Origin: a virus
Strand: one strand, 5' to 3'
IMG/VR virus record: IMGVR_UViG_3300020220_000076
Coordinates: 1-51,328 of that record
DNA length: 51,328 bases
Shown here: positions 51,319 to 51,328 of the stretch, in pieces
Layout of the letters: every line of letters starts with the position of its first letter
Numbering within the stretch: the first letter of the stretch is position 1
Notes under the pieces: generated by a model
What the model was told of the DNA's origin: nothing
Seen by the model: only the letters and a program-made list of their open reading frames with translations
The model's database searches: none
Position numbers and translations under genes: made by a program

Positions 51319-51328
51319 TCTTCCACTT

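Larger units (their letters stand above)
50984..51328 (-). ncRNA. Structured non-coding region, candidate leader RNA
   Basis: This 345-base stretch contains no supported gene on either strand. It includes the 35-nt inverted repeat (51220-51318), a 10-bp hairpin (51084-51106), a perfect 11-base tandem repeat CCTGAAGAAAC (51064-51085), a direct repeat GTATAAAGAACT (51199-51210 and 51224-51235) and a possible -10 box TATAAT (51313-51308, minus). A minus-strand transcript from that box would be a roughly 318-base leader before the 105-aa gene. Whether an RNA is made is inference. Confidence 0.45.

Overview
The window is a stretch of a T4-like myovirus genome, most probably a cyanophage of marine Synechococcus or Prochlorococcus (Kyanoviridae type). 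The T4 virion-morphogenesis genes occur in T4-like order. The cyanophage assignment rests on three accessory genes: an S-adenosylmethionine decarboxylase (speD), a DUF3110-type protein from a family otherwise typical of cyanobacteria, and small proteins of cyanomyovirus type. The DNA is AT-rich except for roughly the last 1 kb. Every supported gene is on the minus strand, so transcription runs from high to low coordinates. No tRNA, CRISPR array, IS element or integrase was seen.

Layout in transcription order, right to left. (1) 50.0-51.3 kb: a GC-richer accessory patch with two small unrecognised genes, an AbrB/MazE-like protein and about 600 non-coding bases. The non-coding part holds a 35-nt inverted repeat, further hairpins, tandem repeats and homopolymer runs. 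(2) 47.5-49.9 kb: a small-gene operon behind a consensus sigma70-type promoter, containing a GT-A-like glycosyltransferase, three small or unknown proteins, speD and an 82-aa protein. (3) 24.4-47.5 kb: baseplate genes gp25, gp6, a giant 3967-aa gp7-like protein, gp8 and a 2395-aa DUF4815 protein. (4) 17.5-24.4 kb: small structural proteins, neck proteins gp13 and gp14, gp15, terminase small subunit gp16, then a 716-aa basic multi-module protein and a 92-aa protein that separate gp16 from gp17. (5) 5.9-17.2 kb: terminase large subunit gp17, a 75-aa Cys4 protein, sheath gp18, tube gp19, portal gp20, prohead core gp67-like, a 175-aa unknown, protease gp21, scaffold gp22, major capsid gp23 with a strong terminator, and a second tube-fold protein. 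(6) 1-5.9 kb: recombination and late-transcription genes uvsY, uvsW, a 135-aa unknown, gp55, an HNH endonuclease, gp47, the DUF3110-like protein and the N-terminal part of gp46, which runs off the left edge.

The genes fit together as one programme. Gp55 is the late sigma factor, and boxes of the T4 late-promoter type (NATAAATA) lie just upstream of gp22, gp67, gp18, gp8, gp25, a 113-aa structural gene, speD, uvsW and gp55 itself. UvsY, UvsW and gp46/gp47 form the recombination-dependent replication machinery. Gp20, gp21, gp22, gp23 and gp67 build and mature the prohead, gp16 and gp17 fill it, gp13-gp15 make the neck, and gp18, gp19, gp25, gp6, gp7 and gp8 make the tail and baseplate.

The least ordinary items are these: the giant gp7 homologue, whose conserved gp7 core sits at the N terminus; the modular protein between the terminase genes; a late promoter set at a hairpin over the uvsW start; a 20-bp palindrome in front of the HNH endonuclease gene; and the structured right-hand region, whose two main hairpins pair fully only as minus-strand RNA.
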